This document shows positions 9,303 to 17,064 of a DNA stretch of 64,000 nt, one piece after another (positions within the stretch are counted from its first letter, which is position 1; every line of letters starts with the position of its first letter). Source of the stretch: Paraconexibacter algicola (lineage in GTDB: Bacteria; Actinomycetota; Thermoleophilia; Solirubrobacterales; Solirubrobacteraceae); contig NZ_PYYB01000001.1 of NCBI RefSeq assembly GCF_003044185.1, forward strand, positions 2,004,978-2,068,977, written 5' to 3'. Position numbers and translations under genes: made by a program. A model generated the notes under the pieces. That model worked only from the letters and a program-made list of their open reading frames with translations, was not told where the DNA came from and did no database searches.

Positions 9303-10474
9303 CGCAGTGCCTCCTCGTAGGCGGCGACCGTCGCCTCCCCGCACCGCTGCCAGGTGAACGCGCGCTCGACCGTCTGGCGGGCACGGCGACCGAGCCGTCC
9401 GAGCGCGGCCCGGTCGGCGATCAGCGCGTCGATCTGGCCGGCGAGCGCCTCGACGTCCCCGGGCGGGACGAGCGCGAGCCCGTCCCCGACCTGCGCGATC
9501 TCGCCCGGACCGGGCTCCCCGAGCGACGCGATCGCGGGCACCCCGCCCGCCATCGCCTCCACGTAGGCGACGCCGAACGCCTCGTCGATGCTCGGCATGA
9601 CGAACAGGTCGGCGCCGTGACAGAGCGCGACGGCCTCGTCGTGCGGGCGCTGCCCGGCGAACTCGACGCGGTCCGCCAGCTCGAGGTCCGCGGCGAGCCG
9701 CTCGAGCGTCCCGCGTTCCGGGCCGTCGCCGACGACGAGGTAGCGCAGGTGGGGGTGGCGGTCGCGCAGCAGCCACAGCGCCCGGATCACGTCCCCCTGG
9801 CGCTTGCGGCCGACGAGGTGCGCGACGGTGACGAGCGTCGGGTGGTCGTACTGGCGGGGGGAGGTCGGCGGCACGTCGGCGCCGAGCCGCACGACGCGGG
9901 TGCGCTCCGCGGGCGCCCCGAGCGCCCGGGCGCGGTCGGCGACCCCGTCGGAGTTGGCGAGCACGAGCCGCGCGTGCCCGAACGCGGCGACGACGTTGCG
10001 GTGGCCGTCCGTGAACGCACCGGCGGTGAAGAACACGTCCCCGCCGTGCACGGAGACGACCGCGGGCGCGGCGGGCATCGCGCGGCGCAGCGCGTCGCCG
10101 GCCGGGACGGCGTTGTGGGCGTGCAGCAGGTCGAAGCGGAACGACCGGCGCACGCGGGGCAGCTCGCGGCGCAGGACCGGGGCGGCCCAGGCGCCCCAGG
10201 AGCCGTAGGACCGGGGTCGCGGCGGCGACACGAACGGCACGTAGCGGACGGTCAGCCCGTCGAGCTCCCGCAGGCGCGGGTGGCGCCACAGGGCGAGCGC
10301 GGCGGAGGCCAGCTGCGCCTTCGGGGTGGCGGACGGCGGCACGACGCGGTGCAGCACGAGGACCTGCACGTCGACGCCCGCGTCGCGCGCGGCGAGCGCC
10401 TGCTTGTGCGCCCATATTCCGAGGACCGGGTCGTGGGCCCGCGGGTAGAACTCGGCGACGTGCAGGACCTTCAT
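9299..10474 (-). CDS. Family 4 glycosyltransferase
   Basis: A 391-aa GT-B enzyme. The N-terminus reads MKVLHVAEFYPRAHDPVLGIW, the acceptor half contains LLHAHNAVPAG and SVHGGDVFF, and the donor half has TLVTVAHLVGRKRQGD, YLVVGDGPERG and the retaining signature MPSIDEAFGVAYVEAMAGGVP. It is the first gene of a two-gene GT operon with 8241-9302. A TACCGT hexamer ends nine bases before the ATG and is embedded in a hairpin (see 10481-10501). Confidence 0.9.
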   Translation of the reverse strand: MKVLHVAEFYPRAHDPVLGIWAHKQALAARDAGVDVQVLVLHRVVPPSATPKAQLASAALALWRHPRLRELDGLTVRYVPFVSPPRPRSYGSWGAWAAPVLRRELPRVRRSFRFDLLHAHNAVPAGDALRRAMPAAPAVVSVHGGDVFFTAGAFTDGHRNVVAAFGHARLVLANSDGVADRARALGAPAERTRVVRLGADVPPTSPRQYDHPTLVTVAHLVGRKRQGDVIRALWLLRDRHPHLRYLVVGDGPERGTLERLAADLELADRVEFAGQRPHDEAVALCHGADLFVMPSIDEAFGVAYVEAMAGGVPAIASLGEPGPGEIAQVGDGLALVPPGDVEALAGQIDALIADRAALGRLGRRARQTVERAFTWQRCGEATVAAYEEALR

Positions 10475-10480
10475 CGGCCG

Positions 10481-10501
10481 GGGACGGTACCCGACCGTCC
10501 C
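10481..10501 (-). promoter_or_regulatory. Hairpin overlapping putative -10 (TACCGT)
   Basis: The arms gggacggt and accgtccc form a perfect 8-bp stem with a 5-base loop. It lies 11 bases after the stop of the GT2 gene and contains the TACCGT -10 (10484-10489) of the next gene. There is no T-tract, so it could be a terminator for the upstream gene, an operator, or both. Confidence 0.4.
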
Positions 10502-10511
10502 GGCGTGCCCG

Positions 10512-12200
10512 TCACGGGACGGGGATCCGCCCGGACCGGACGGTGCGGACCTCGTCGCGCGGGACGTACGGGCGCGTGCGCAGGAACGCGGTCGCCTCGG
10601 CGACCGCCTCGTCACGCGGGTAGGTGTCGGCGACGGGCCGCAGCTCGTGCCCGACCGGGGTGGCGTCCACGACGCCGATCGGCCAGCCGTGCTGGGCGGC
10701 GACCGCCGCCCAGTGCAGGTCGAGTCCCCAGCCCATCCGCAGATCGGGGAACGGCAGCAGCGTGCGGAACGTGTCGCGGTGGAACGCGGTGACGGGCCCG
10801 ATCTCCACGAACGTCGTCTCGCGCCAGTCGGCGGCCCGGTCGCGGCGACGGGTGACGTCCCAGGCGGCGTGCGAGGAGAGCCGGTGGGCGGGCTGGGCGA
10901 GCCGCAGGCCCGCCTCCTCGCAGGTGAGGAGGAACACGTCGAGGAACCCGGTGGGCAGGTCGACGTCGTCGTCGATCACCAGCAGCCAGTCGACGCGCTC
11001 CAGCGACGCCTGGGCGAGCAGCCGGTTGAGGTTCTCGAACTTGCCGGCGGTCCCGGCGATCGCGGTGCGGACCTCGACGTCGTGCACGGACCGGGCGAGC
11101 TCGGCGTGCGACGCCGCCATGGTGTTCGCGACGTCGGGACGCTCGACGCCGAGGACGAGGACGCGACGGCGGGGCGCGTCGGGCGCCTCGGCGCGCCGGC
11201 GCAGCGCGCGGCGGCGGCGCCGGGTGCGCCGGTCCAGGTAGCGGTCGCCGTGGCGGCGCAGCACGGCGCGGCGTCCGCCGACGGTCCCGGAGGTGCCGGA
11301 GAGGAAGTCTGGCGTGCCGGCGGCGGCCGGGGCGCGGTGACGCGGGTGCCACTCGGCGAGCAGCTCGCGCACGCGACCGGCGGAGTGCGCGGCGAGCACC
11401 GGGCCGTTCATGCACAGGCGCCGCGGTCCGTGCAGCAGGCAGCCGGCGAGGACCCGCAGCTCCTGCGCGGTGGACGGCTGGGTGCGCTTGAACGCGTCGA
11501 AGCGGCGGCTCGCCCGGCCGCGGCGGAACGCGGCGCGCATGAGCGAGCGCATCCGGGCGTCGTCCCCGGCGCGACGGTGGTCGAGCGCCGCCGCGGCGAC
11601 GTAGCGGATGCGGCCGCCGACGGCGCGCCAGCGGTCCTGCCACTCCTGCTCGTCGCCGTACAGGTGGCGGGACTCGTCGAACGCGCCGACGCGCTCGACG
11701 GCACTGCGGCGCACGGTCATGTTCGCGCCCCAGGCGTGCGGGGCGTCGACGTCGACCGGGCCGAGGTCGAGCTCGGTGACCGGCGCGCCCTCGCGTCCGC
11801 AGCGCCAGAAGCGGTGGTCCTCGAAGCGGGCGCGGATCGGGCCGGTGAGGACGCCGACGTCCTCGGGCAGCTCCTCGGCGGCGGCGAGGAGCGCGGGGAG
11901 CCAGCCGTCGCGGACCTCGACGTCGTCGTCGACGAAGACGAGCAGGTCGGCGTCGGCGGCGGCGGCGATCCCGGTGTTGCGGGCCGCGTTGAGCCCGCTG
12001 GGCCGCTCGTGCGCGACGTACTCCGCGCCGTGCGCGAGCGTCACGCGCCGGGTCTCCTCGCCGGGGCCGTCGTCGACGACGAGCAGCCGAGCGCCCGCCG
12101 CGGTGACCTGCGGGGCGAGCGACGCGAGCGCGACCGCGAGGTAGTCGGGGCGGGCCTGGGTGGGGACGATGACGGCGGCGCGGACGGGCACGGGCACCAC
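10512..12200 (-). CDS. Tandem two-domain family 2 glycosyltransferase
   Basis: A 562-aa protein with two GT-A-like halves. The first (~1-330) has AAVIVPTQARPDYL, LLVVDDG, LNAARNTG and the metal motif FVDDDVEV, plus WGANMTVRRSAVERVGAFDE typical of GT2 acceptor regions. The second (~345-562) begins RRRVLVLGVERPDVANTMAASHAEL, has LLVIDDDVDLP as a second DxD, and WGLDLHW near the end. A fused pair could add two different sugars, or the second half may be regulatory. GTG codons at 12200, 12197 and 12191 are all possible starts. It is divergent from the GT4 gene at 12222. Confidence 0.82.
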   Translation of the reverse strand: MVPVPVRAAVIVPTQARPDYLAVALASLAPQVTAAGARLLVVDDGPGEETRRVTLAHGAEYVAHERPSGLNAARNTGIAAAADADLLVFVDDDVEVRDGWLPALLAAAEELPEDVGVLTGPIRARFEDHRFWRCGREGAPVTELDLGPVDVDAPHAWGANMTVRRSAVERVGAFDESRHLYGDEQEWQDRWRAVGGRIRYVAAAALDHRRAGDDARMRSLMRAAFRRGRASRRFDAFKRTQPSTAQELRVLAGCLLHGPRRLCMNGPVLAAHSAGRVRELLAEWHPRHRAPAAAGTPDFLSGTSGTVGGRRAVLRRHGDRYLDRRTRRRRRALRRRAEAPDAPRRRVLVLGVERPDVANTMAASHAELARSVHDVEVRTAIAGTAGKFENLNRLLAQASLERVDWLLVIDDDVDLPTGFLDVFLLTCEEAGLRLAQPAHRLSSHAAWDVTRRRDRAADWRETTFVEIGPVTAFHRDTFRTLLPFPDLRMGWGLDLHWAAVAAQHGWPIGVVDATPVGHELRPVADTYPRDEAVAEATAFLRTRPYVPRDEVRTVRSGRIPVP

Positions 12201-12202
12201 TG

Positions 12203-12212
12203 AGGCTAGCCT
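12203..12212. promoter_or_regulatory. Palindromic -10 shared by divergent GT genes (AGGCTAGCCT)
   Basis: Only 21 bases separate the two GT starts. The perfect 10-base palindrome reads TAGCCT on both strands. On the plus strand it ends nine bases before the GTG at 12222; on the minus strand it ends two, five or eleven bases before the three GTG candidates at 12200, 12197 and 12191. The arrangement fits a symmetric bidirectional promoter producing leaderless or nearly leaderless mRNAs. Confidence 0.45.
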
Positions 12213-12221
12213 GCAGGCACG

Positions 12222-13385
12222 GTGATCCTCGTCCTGCACCATCGCTATCGGGTCCTCGGCGGCGAGGAGCGCGCGGTCGACGACCTCGTCTGGCTGGCGT
12301 CCTCGCACCTGGGCGAGCGCGTCGAGCGGCTCGAGCGCGACAGTGCCCGCACGACGTCGGCGGCGGCCGCGGTCGGGCTGGTGCGCGGGGGCCTGCGTCC
12401 GGGGGAGGTCGCGGACGCGGTCCGCCGGACCGGGGCGGACGTCGTGCACGCCCACAACCTGAACCCGACGTTCGGCTACCGGGCGCTCGCGGCCGCCCGG
12501 GACGCCGGGGCCCGGGTGGTGCTGCACCTGCACAACTCGCGGCTCGTCTGCGCGGTCGGCACCACGATCGATCCGGACGGCCGGGACTGCACGCGCTGCC
12601 ACGGCCGCGACACCCGGCCCGGGTATCGGCTGCGCTGCCGCGGGGATGCGCGCGAGGCGGCCCTGTACGCGACGTCGCTGGCCGCCTGGTCGGCGCGCCT
12701 GGTTGCGCAGGCGGACGTCGTCGTCGTGCCGAGCGTGAGCGCGCTCGAGCGCCTGCGGGCCCTGGGCGCGCCGCTGCCCGCGGGGGACCGCATCCACGTC
12801 GTGGCGAACCTCGTGCGGTCGCTGGACCGCCCGCCCGGGGTGCCCGAGCCGCAGGTGCCGTCGCGGGCGCCGGACGGTCCGGCGCTGGTCGTCTCGCGGC
12901 TCGCGCCCGAGAAGGGCGTCGAGTTGGCGATCGACGCGTGCCGCGAGGCGGGGGTGCCGCTGGTCGTGGCGGGTGACGGACCGCTGGCGGGGGCCCTGGC
13001 CCAGCGTGCCGCGGGCGCCGACGTCACCTTCCACGGGCACGTCGACGGGGCGGCGCTGGCGCGCCTGCGTGCGGAGGCGAGCGTCGCGCTCGTCCCGACC
13101 CGGGCGCACGAGAGCTTCGGCCTCGCGGCGCTGGAGTCGCTCGCCGCCGGCCTGCCGGTGGTGGCGACCGCGATGGGTGCGCTGCGCGAGCTCGGCGACG
13201 ACGTGACGCTCGTCCCCCCGGGGGACGTGCCGGCGCTGGCCGCGGCGACGCTCGCCGCGCGCGCGGACGCGGACGCCCCGGCCCGCGCCCTGGACGCCGC
13301 CCGCCGCCGCGCGGCCCCCGAGGTCGTCGCCCCGCAGTTGCGCGCGGTCTACGCGGCGGCGCGCGCCGCCACGCGACCGGGATAG
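12222..13385 (+). CDS. Family 4 glycosyltransferase
   Basis: A 387-aa GT-B enzyme with GTG start. It opens MILVLHHRYRVLGGEERAVD, has DVVHAHNLNPTFGY in the acceptor half and a CTRCHGRDTRPGYRLRC insert rich in Cys, followed by ALVVSRLAPEKGVELAI, LVVAGDGPLAGAL and the retaining signature THAHESFGLAALESLAAGLPVVA-type loop (here RAHESFGLAALESLAAGLP). The four-Cys insert is typical of a subgroup of GT4 enzymes and might bind a metal. It is a single-gene unit followed by the convergent repeat-containing gap. Confidence 0.9.
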   Translation: MILVLHHRYRVLGGEERAVDDLVWLASSHLGERVERLERDSARTTSAAAAVGLVRGGLRPGEVADAVRRTGADVVHAHNLNPTFGYRALAAARDAGARVVLHLHNSRLVCAVGTTIDPDGRDCTRCHGRDTRPGYRLRCRGDAREAALYATSLAAWSARLVAQADVVVVPSVSALERLRALGAPLPAGDRIHVVANLVRSLDRPPGVPEPQVPSRAPDGPALVVSRLAPEKGVELAIDACREAGVPLVVAGDGPLAGALAQRAAGADVTFHGHVDGAALARLRAEASVALVPTRAHESFGLAALESLAAGLPVVATAMGALRELGDDVTLVPPGDVPALAAATLAARADADAPARALDAARRRAAPEVVAPQLRAVYAAARAATRPG

Positions 13386-13527
13386 CGCGGCGCCGCGTCG
13401 GAGCGCCCACGTCGAGCCCGGGCGCCCACGCCGCGCCGGAACGTCCGCGCCGCGGCGGGACGCGCGAGCCGCGCCGCGCCAAGCGCCCAACGCCCTCCGA
13501 GCCCGCGGCGCCTCCTGGGCGCGCCGA

Positions 13528-13566
13528 GTGGACGCCTCGTCCTTCCGGGAAGGTGCTGGTGTCCAC
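13528..13566. repeat. 39-bp palindromic repeat, copy 1
   Basis: Matches GTGGAC-N6-TCCTTCMGGGAA-N9-GTCCAC. The outer arms GTGGAC/GTCCAC pair perfectly and an inner CCTTC/GAAGG stem encloses CGG. The same pattern with identical spacing occurs at 13625-13663 and 51171-51209. Confidence 0.8.
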
Positions 13567-13624
13567 AGGTCCGCCGGGCCCGTCTGTCTGCCCGCGCCCA
13601 CCCCGTCCCGCTCGCAGCGGCCCT

Positions 13625-13663
13625 GTGGACGCCTCATCCTTCAGGGAAGGACCAGGCGTCCAC
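13625..13663. repeat. 39-bp palindromic repeat, copy 2
   Basis: The best-paired copy: a 10-bp outer stem (GTGGACGCCT/AGGCGTCCAC), then an inner TCCTTC/GAAGGA stem with a three-base loop. It begins 97 bases after copy 1, in the same convergent gap, and ends 23 bases from the stop of the beta-propeller gene. Confidence 0.82.
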
Positions 13664-13686
13664 TCGGCGGGCTCGGCCGCGCCCGG

Positions 13687-14655
13687 CTACCGCCCGCGGC
13701 GCCGCGGGAGCGTCTGCCACTCGGGCGACTCCTCGACGCCGGGGCTCGCGTACGCGGACCGCTGGGCGCGGCCGTCGCGGCGCATGACCCAGATGTCGCC
13801 CTTGGGATCGGCGCGCTCGCTCGTGAACGCGATCAGCCGGCCGTCGGGCGACCAGGCCGGGCCCTCGTCCTTCGTCGTGTTGGTCGTCAGGCGCTGCTCG
13901 CGGCCGCCGCGCGCGTCCATCGTCCAGATCTCGTCGGAGGCCTCGACCGCCGGGTCGGCGTCGGGGTTCCCGGGCAGCGAGGCGCGCTCGAACGCGATCC
14001 GCCGGCCGTCCGGGGACCATGACGGCGCCGACTCCCAGAGCCCGCTTCCCGCGGTGAGATTGCGGGCGTTGGAGCCGTCCGCGTCCATGATCCAGATGTC
14101 CGGATCGCCGGCGCGGTCGGAGCGGAACGCGATCCGCCGGCCGTCGGGCGAGGACACGGGGTAGAGGTCGTTTGCGTCATCGGCGGTCAGGCGGATCGGG
14201 TCACCGCCGTCGCCTGCGCGGATCGACCACACGTCGTACGGGCCACCCCGGTTGGAGCGCACGAGCAGCCGCTCGCCGTCCGCGGTCCAGCCGGGCTGGG
14301 TGGAGAACCGCAGGTCGCCGGGCGTGTCGGTGAGCGCGCGGGCGGGGCCGCGGCCGTCGAACGGGGCGAGCCAGGTCTCCTCGTCGCGCGGGTCGGCGGT
14401 CACGGTCTTGTAGGCGACGGTCCGGCCGTCCGGGGAGACGGCGGGCTGCTGCTGACGCAGCGGGCCGCCGACGATCATGCGCGGCGCGCGGGCGCCGCGC
14501 GTAAGCGCGTAGATGTCGTGGCTGCCGGCCTTCGTGGAGGTGAAGACCAGGGCGCCGTTGCGGCCGGGGAAGGCGGCGTCGGCCGGCGCGGCCGCGGCGA
14601 GGGCCGCGACGCACCCCAGGAGGGCGGCGGCTCGGGGTCGGGTGCCGGTCGTCAT
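13687..14655 (-). CDS. Secreted TolB-like (PD40) beta-propeller protein
   Basis: A 322-aa protein with a Sec signal peptide (~1-27, ending ADA-A). It carries repeated PD40/TolB blades: QPAVSPDGRTVAYK, YPVSSPDGRRIAFRSDR, APSWSPDGRRIAFE and GPAWSPDGRLIAFTSER, each followed by a DIW.M strand. TolB-like propellers bind proteins or polymers; here it is probably an extracytoplasmic binding protein with no predicted enzyme activity. A good ribosome site (AAGGGAGAG on the minus strand, 14662-14670) sits six bases before the ATG at 14655, which decides the start. Confidence 0.85.
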   Translation of the reverse strand: MTTGTRPRAAALLGCVAALAAAAPADAAFPGRNGALVFTSTKAGSHDIYALTRGARAPRMIVGGPLRQQQPAVSPDGRTVAYKTVTADPRDEETWLAPFDGRGPARALTDTPGDLRFSTQPGWTADGERLLVRSNRGGPYDVWSIRAGDGGDPIRLTADDANDLYPVSSPDGRRIAFRSDRAGDPDIWIMDADGSNARNLTAGSGLWESAPSWSPDGRRIAFERASLPGNPDADPAVEASDEIWTMDARGGREQRLTTNTTKDEGPAWSPDGRLIAFTSERADPKGDIWVMRRDGRAQRSAYASPGVEESPEWQTLPRRRGR

Positions 14656-14730
14656 GACGTGCTCTCCCTTCTCTCGGACGGCGGTGGCCCGCCCCGGCCG
14701 GCGCCCGGGGGCACCGGCGGGGCGAGCCGT

Positions 14731-14748
14731 GTCGGCCCGGGGGCCGAC
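14731..14748. promoter_or_regulatory. 18-base GC-rich palindrome
   Basis: GTCGGCCCGGGGGCCGAC is a perfect inverted repeat in the 178-base gap between the epimerase and the propeller gene. It has no T-tract. It may be a terminator or a protein-binding site. Confidence 0.3.
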
Positions 14749-14758
14749 GCCCACTCTT

Positions 14759-14780
14759 CGTGTGAGGTCCAGTTCACACG
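14759..14780. promoter_or_regulatory. Inverted repeat CGTGTGA-N8-TCACACG
   Basis: Seven-base perfect arms with an eight-base spacer, about 105 bases upstream of the propeller gene. It resembles a CRP-like operator, but the spacer is eight rather than six bases. An operator is the simplest reading; the regulator is unknown. Confidence 0.35.
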
Positions 14781-14833
14781 GAGGTGGGCAACGAACCGTA
14801 CAGAGTGCGACACAGCGCGTCGCAGTTCCTGGG

Positions 14834-15793
14834 TCAGACGACGGTGCGCAGCCAGTCGACGGTGCGGCCGATGCCGTCCTCGACGTCGATCTGCGCCTTC
14901 CAGCCGAGCAGGCGCTCCGCCTTGGAGACGTCGGGCCAGCGGCGCACGACGTCGACCTCGTAGGTGGGCAGGTGCTCGAGCGCGAACGCGTCGGGCGCGA
15001 GGCCGCACTGCTCCCAGATCACCCGGGCGATCTCCGCGACCGTCATCTCCCGGTCGGCGCTGATGTTGAAGTCCTCGAGCAGCCCGGCGGGCGAGCTCAT
15101 CGACGCGACGATGCCGTCGGCGATGTCGTCGATGTGGGTGAGCGTCCGGGTCTGCGTCCCGTCCCCGAAGATCGGCAGCGGCTGCCCGTCGGTGAGCTTC
15201 AGGCACTTCTTGATCACGTCGGGGACCATGTGCGCGATGCCGGGCTCGTCCTCGGGCATCTCGCCCGGTCCGTACGCGTTGAACGGACGGCAGATCGTGT
15301 AGGGCAGGCCGTGCTCGTCGTGCGCGGCGCGGACGTACACCTCGCCGGTGAGCTTGCTGAACCCGTAGGCGCTCTTCGGCACCGGGCAGGTCCAGATGTG
15401 CTCCTCGGTGGTCGGGTACTCCGTGGCGCGCTCGAACACCATCGAGCTCGACACGTAGACGAACCGCTCGACGCCGAGGTCGATCGCCGCCCGCACGACG
15501 CCGTTGTACAGGCCGTTGTTCATCTCGGTCAGCGTGTACGGCAGCTTGTGGAAGTTGCCGATCCCGCCGACGATCGCGGCGAGGTGGATGACGTGCGTGC
15601 AGCCCTGCGTGGCGGCGCGCGCCTCGTCGAGGTCGCGCAGGTCGCCCTGGTGGACCTCGCAGCCCTCGCGCATCCACTGCGGCGCCTCGCGCTGGTCGGA
15701 CACGCGCACCTCGTAGAGCGGGTCGCGGAGCAGACGACGGACGACGGCGGCGCCGATGGTGCCGGCACCGCCGGTGACGAGAACGCGGTTCAT
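14834..15793 (-). CDS. NAD-dependent nucleotide-sugar epimerase/dehydratase (extended SDR)
   Basis: A 319-aa extended SDR with the NAD motif TGGAGTIG at the N-terminus, catalytic Ser in VYVSSSMVF and YxxxK in SAYGFSK. The sequence NNGLYNGVVRAAIDLGVERF and the RPFNAYGPGE motif place it with nucleotide-sugar epimerases, with some resemblance to GDP-mannose 3,5-epimerases. I cannot fix the substrate, and it does not look like RmlD. It lies alone between two gaps, divergent from the methyltransferase at 15894. A TACGCT hexamer ends ten bases before the ATG. Confidence 0.85.
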   Translation of the reverse strand: MNRVLVTGGAGTIGAAVVRRLLRDPLYEVRVSDQREAPQWMREGCEVHQGDLRDLDEARAATQGCTHVIHLAAIVGGIGNFHKLPYTLTEMNNGLYNGVVRAAIDLGVERFVYVSSSMVFERATEYPTTEEHIWTCPVPKSAYGFSKLTGEVYVRAAHDEHGLPYTICRPFNAYGPGEMPEDEPGIAHMVPDVIKKCLKLTDGQPLPIFGDGTQTRTLTHIDDIADGIVASMSSPAGLLEDFNISADREMTVAEIARVIWEQCGLAPDAFALEHLPTYEVDVVRRWPDVSKAERLLGWKAQIDVEDGIGRTVDWLRTVV

Positions 15794-15803
15794 AGCGCCC
15801 GCC

Positions 15804-15809
15804 AGCGTA
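15804..15809 (-). promoter_or_regulatory. Putative -10 (TACGCT) for epimerase gene
   Basis: Ten bases separate the hexamer from the ATG at 15793, compatible with a very short or absent leader. Confidence 0.35.
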
Positions 15810-15878
15810 GTGGACGGGGCCGCGCCGACCGGTGCCGACGCGCCTGTCCCACGGCGCGGCCGGGGCACGCCGAGGTGC

Positions 15879-15884
15879 TAGCGT
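15879..15884 (+). promoter_or_regulatory. Putative -10 (TAGCGT) for methyltransferase-cysC
   Basis: The hexamer ends nine bases before the ATG at 15894, suggesting a leaderless or near-leaderless transcript. Confidence 0.4.
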
Positions 15885-15893
15885 CGGCGCCCG

Positions 15894-16529
15894 ATGGACG
15901 TCGAGACCCTCGTCGCAGAACTCGGTGACCTGGCGGCGGGCGGCTCGTTCGAGGGCGGCTCCAGCGTCGCGCAGCGCCGGCACTTCCAGCGGCTCGTGCG
16001 CGGGCTCGGCGACCGCCGGGTACGGGTCGTGGAGATCGGCTTCAACGCGGGCGCCGGGTCCGCGGCGTTCCTCACGGCGACCGACGCGGTCGAGGTCGTG
16101 GCGTTCGACCTGGGCCTCCACGAGTACGTCGCGCCCTGCTCCGCGCACCTGTCCGACCGCTTCGGCGACCGCTTCTCGCTGGTCCTCGGGGACTCGCGGG
16201 AGACGCTGCCCGCGTTCGCGGCGGAGCGTGGCGCGTGGGCGGACCTCGTGCTGGTGGACGGCGGCCACACCGAGGAGGTCGCCCGCTCGGACGTCGAGTG
16301 GGGCTCCCGCGCCGCGACGGCCGAGGCGCTGATCGTCGTCGACGACCTCCTGCCGCAGGCTCCCTGGGGGGTGGAGGTCCAGCGCGTCTGGGACGACCTC
16401 GTCCTCCGCGGCATCCTCGTCCGGCCGCAGGTCTGGTGCTCGGTGGAGGGCGACGACGACCCGCACCCCGACGACGACGCCTCCGTGCCCGGCCCGGACC
16501 GGCGCTGGGGTGTCGCGCAGCGTGCCTGA
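15894..16529 (+). CDS. Class I methyltransferase (Methyltransf_24-like)
   Basis: A 211-aa protein with motif I VVEIGFNAGAGSAAFL, acidic motif VVAFDLG and the strand DLVLVDGGHTEEVARSDVEW, the arrangement of Methyltransf_24 proteins (often small-molecule or sugar methyltransferases). The Asp-rich C-terminus (GDDDPHPDDDASVPGPDRRWGV) is probably disordered, and the very end reads through the start of cysC in another frame. The two genes overlap by 20 bases or less and share a promoter. Confidence 0.82.
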   Translation: MDVETLVAELGDLAAGGSFEGGSSVAQRRHFQRLVRGLGDRRVRVVEIGFNAGAGSAAFLTATDAVEVVAFDLGLHEYVAPCSAHLSDRFGDRFSLVLGDSRETLPAFAAERGAWADLVLVDGGHTEEVARSDVEWGSRAATAEALIVVDDLLPQAPWGVEVQRVWDDLVLRGILVRPQVWCSVEGDDDPHPDDDASVPGPDRRWGVAQRA

Positions 16530-17064
16530 CGGCGCCACCGTGTGGCTCACCGGCCTCTCGGGGGCCGGGAAGACGACGATCGGGGACGCGCTCGTCCCCG
16601 CGCTCGCCGCGACGGGCGCGCGCGCCGTCCTGCTGGACGGGGACCGCCTGCGCCGCGGGCTCAGCCGGGACCTGGGGTTCAGCCCGGCGGACCGCGCCGA
16701 GCAGGCGCGTCGCACGGCGCAGCTCGCCGCGCTGCTGGCGGGCGACGGTCTCGTCGCGGTCGTGGCGCTCGTCTCGCCGCTGCGCGCCGACCGGGCGGCC
16801 GCACGGACGGCCCACGTCGCGGCCGGCGTGCCGTTCCTGGAGGTGTGGGTGCGCACGTCGCTGCGGGAGTGCGAGCGCCGCGACCCCAAGGGTCTCTACG
16901 CCCGGGCCCGCGCGGGTGAGCTGACCGGCCTGACCGGGGTCGACGCCCCGTACGAGCCCCCGTGCGCCGCGGAGCTCGTCGTCGCGACCGAGGAGGAGTC
17001 CGCCGCGCGGGCGGCCGCCCGGATCGCTCAGGCCGTGCGCAGCGCCGCGAGCTCGCTCGCGTAG
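16510..17064 (+). CDS. cysC: Adenylylsulfate (APS) kinase
   Basis: A 184-aa cytoplasmic kinase of normal family length. It has the P-loop GLSGAGKTT (~15-23), the APS-binding region LLDGDRLRRGLSRDLGFSPADR, and the later ARARAGELTGLTGVDAPYEPP segment typical of CysC. It phosphorylates APS to PAPS, the sulfate donor of sulfotransferases. No ATP sulfurylase (CysDN/Sat) or PAPS reductase is near, so the role is probably sulfation rather than cysteine synthesis. This fits the GT-sulfotransferase fusion at 61608-63746. Alternative start: GTG at 16522. The 3' end overlaps the convergent dehydrogenase gene by 37 bases. Confidence 0.9.
   Translation: MSRSVPDGATVWLTGLSGAGKTTIGDALVPALAATGARAVLLDGDRLRRGLSRDLGFSPADRAEQARRTAQLAALLAGDGLVAVVALVSPLRADRAAARTAHVAAGVPFLEVWVRTSLRECERRDPKGLYARARAGELTGLTGVDAPYEPPCAAELVVATEEESAARAAARIAQAVRSAASSLA

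Larger units (their letters stand above)
13386..13686. other. Gene-free convergent gap holding two 39-bp palindromes
   Basis: This 301-base gap lies between the 3' ends of a GT gene and a beta-propeller gene. It contains no plausible gene; short frames on both strands start inside the repeats and lack any recognisable domain. The two palindromes listed separately are its only clear structure and could terminate transcription from both sides. Confidence 0.7.

Noticed and set aside
13528-14022. A coding gene starting in the repeat (MDASSFREG...)
   Set aside because: The GTG start is part of the palindrome, an equivalent frame starts on the other strand, and the frame then runs antisense to the beta-propeller gene.
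14759-14780. CRP/GlxR binding site
   Set aside because: The arms TGTGA and TCACA are present, but the spacer is eight bases instead of the six used by this family. Kept only as an unassigned inverted repeat.
14834-15793. rmlD (dTDP-4-dehydrorhamnose reductase)
   Set aside because: The NAD motif and the NNxxxN and RPFNAYGPGE segments fit epimerase/dehydratase-type extended SDRs, not RmlD.
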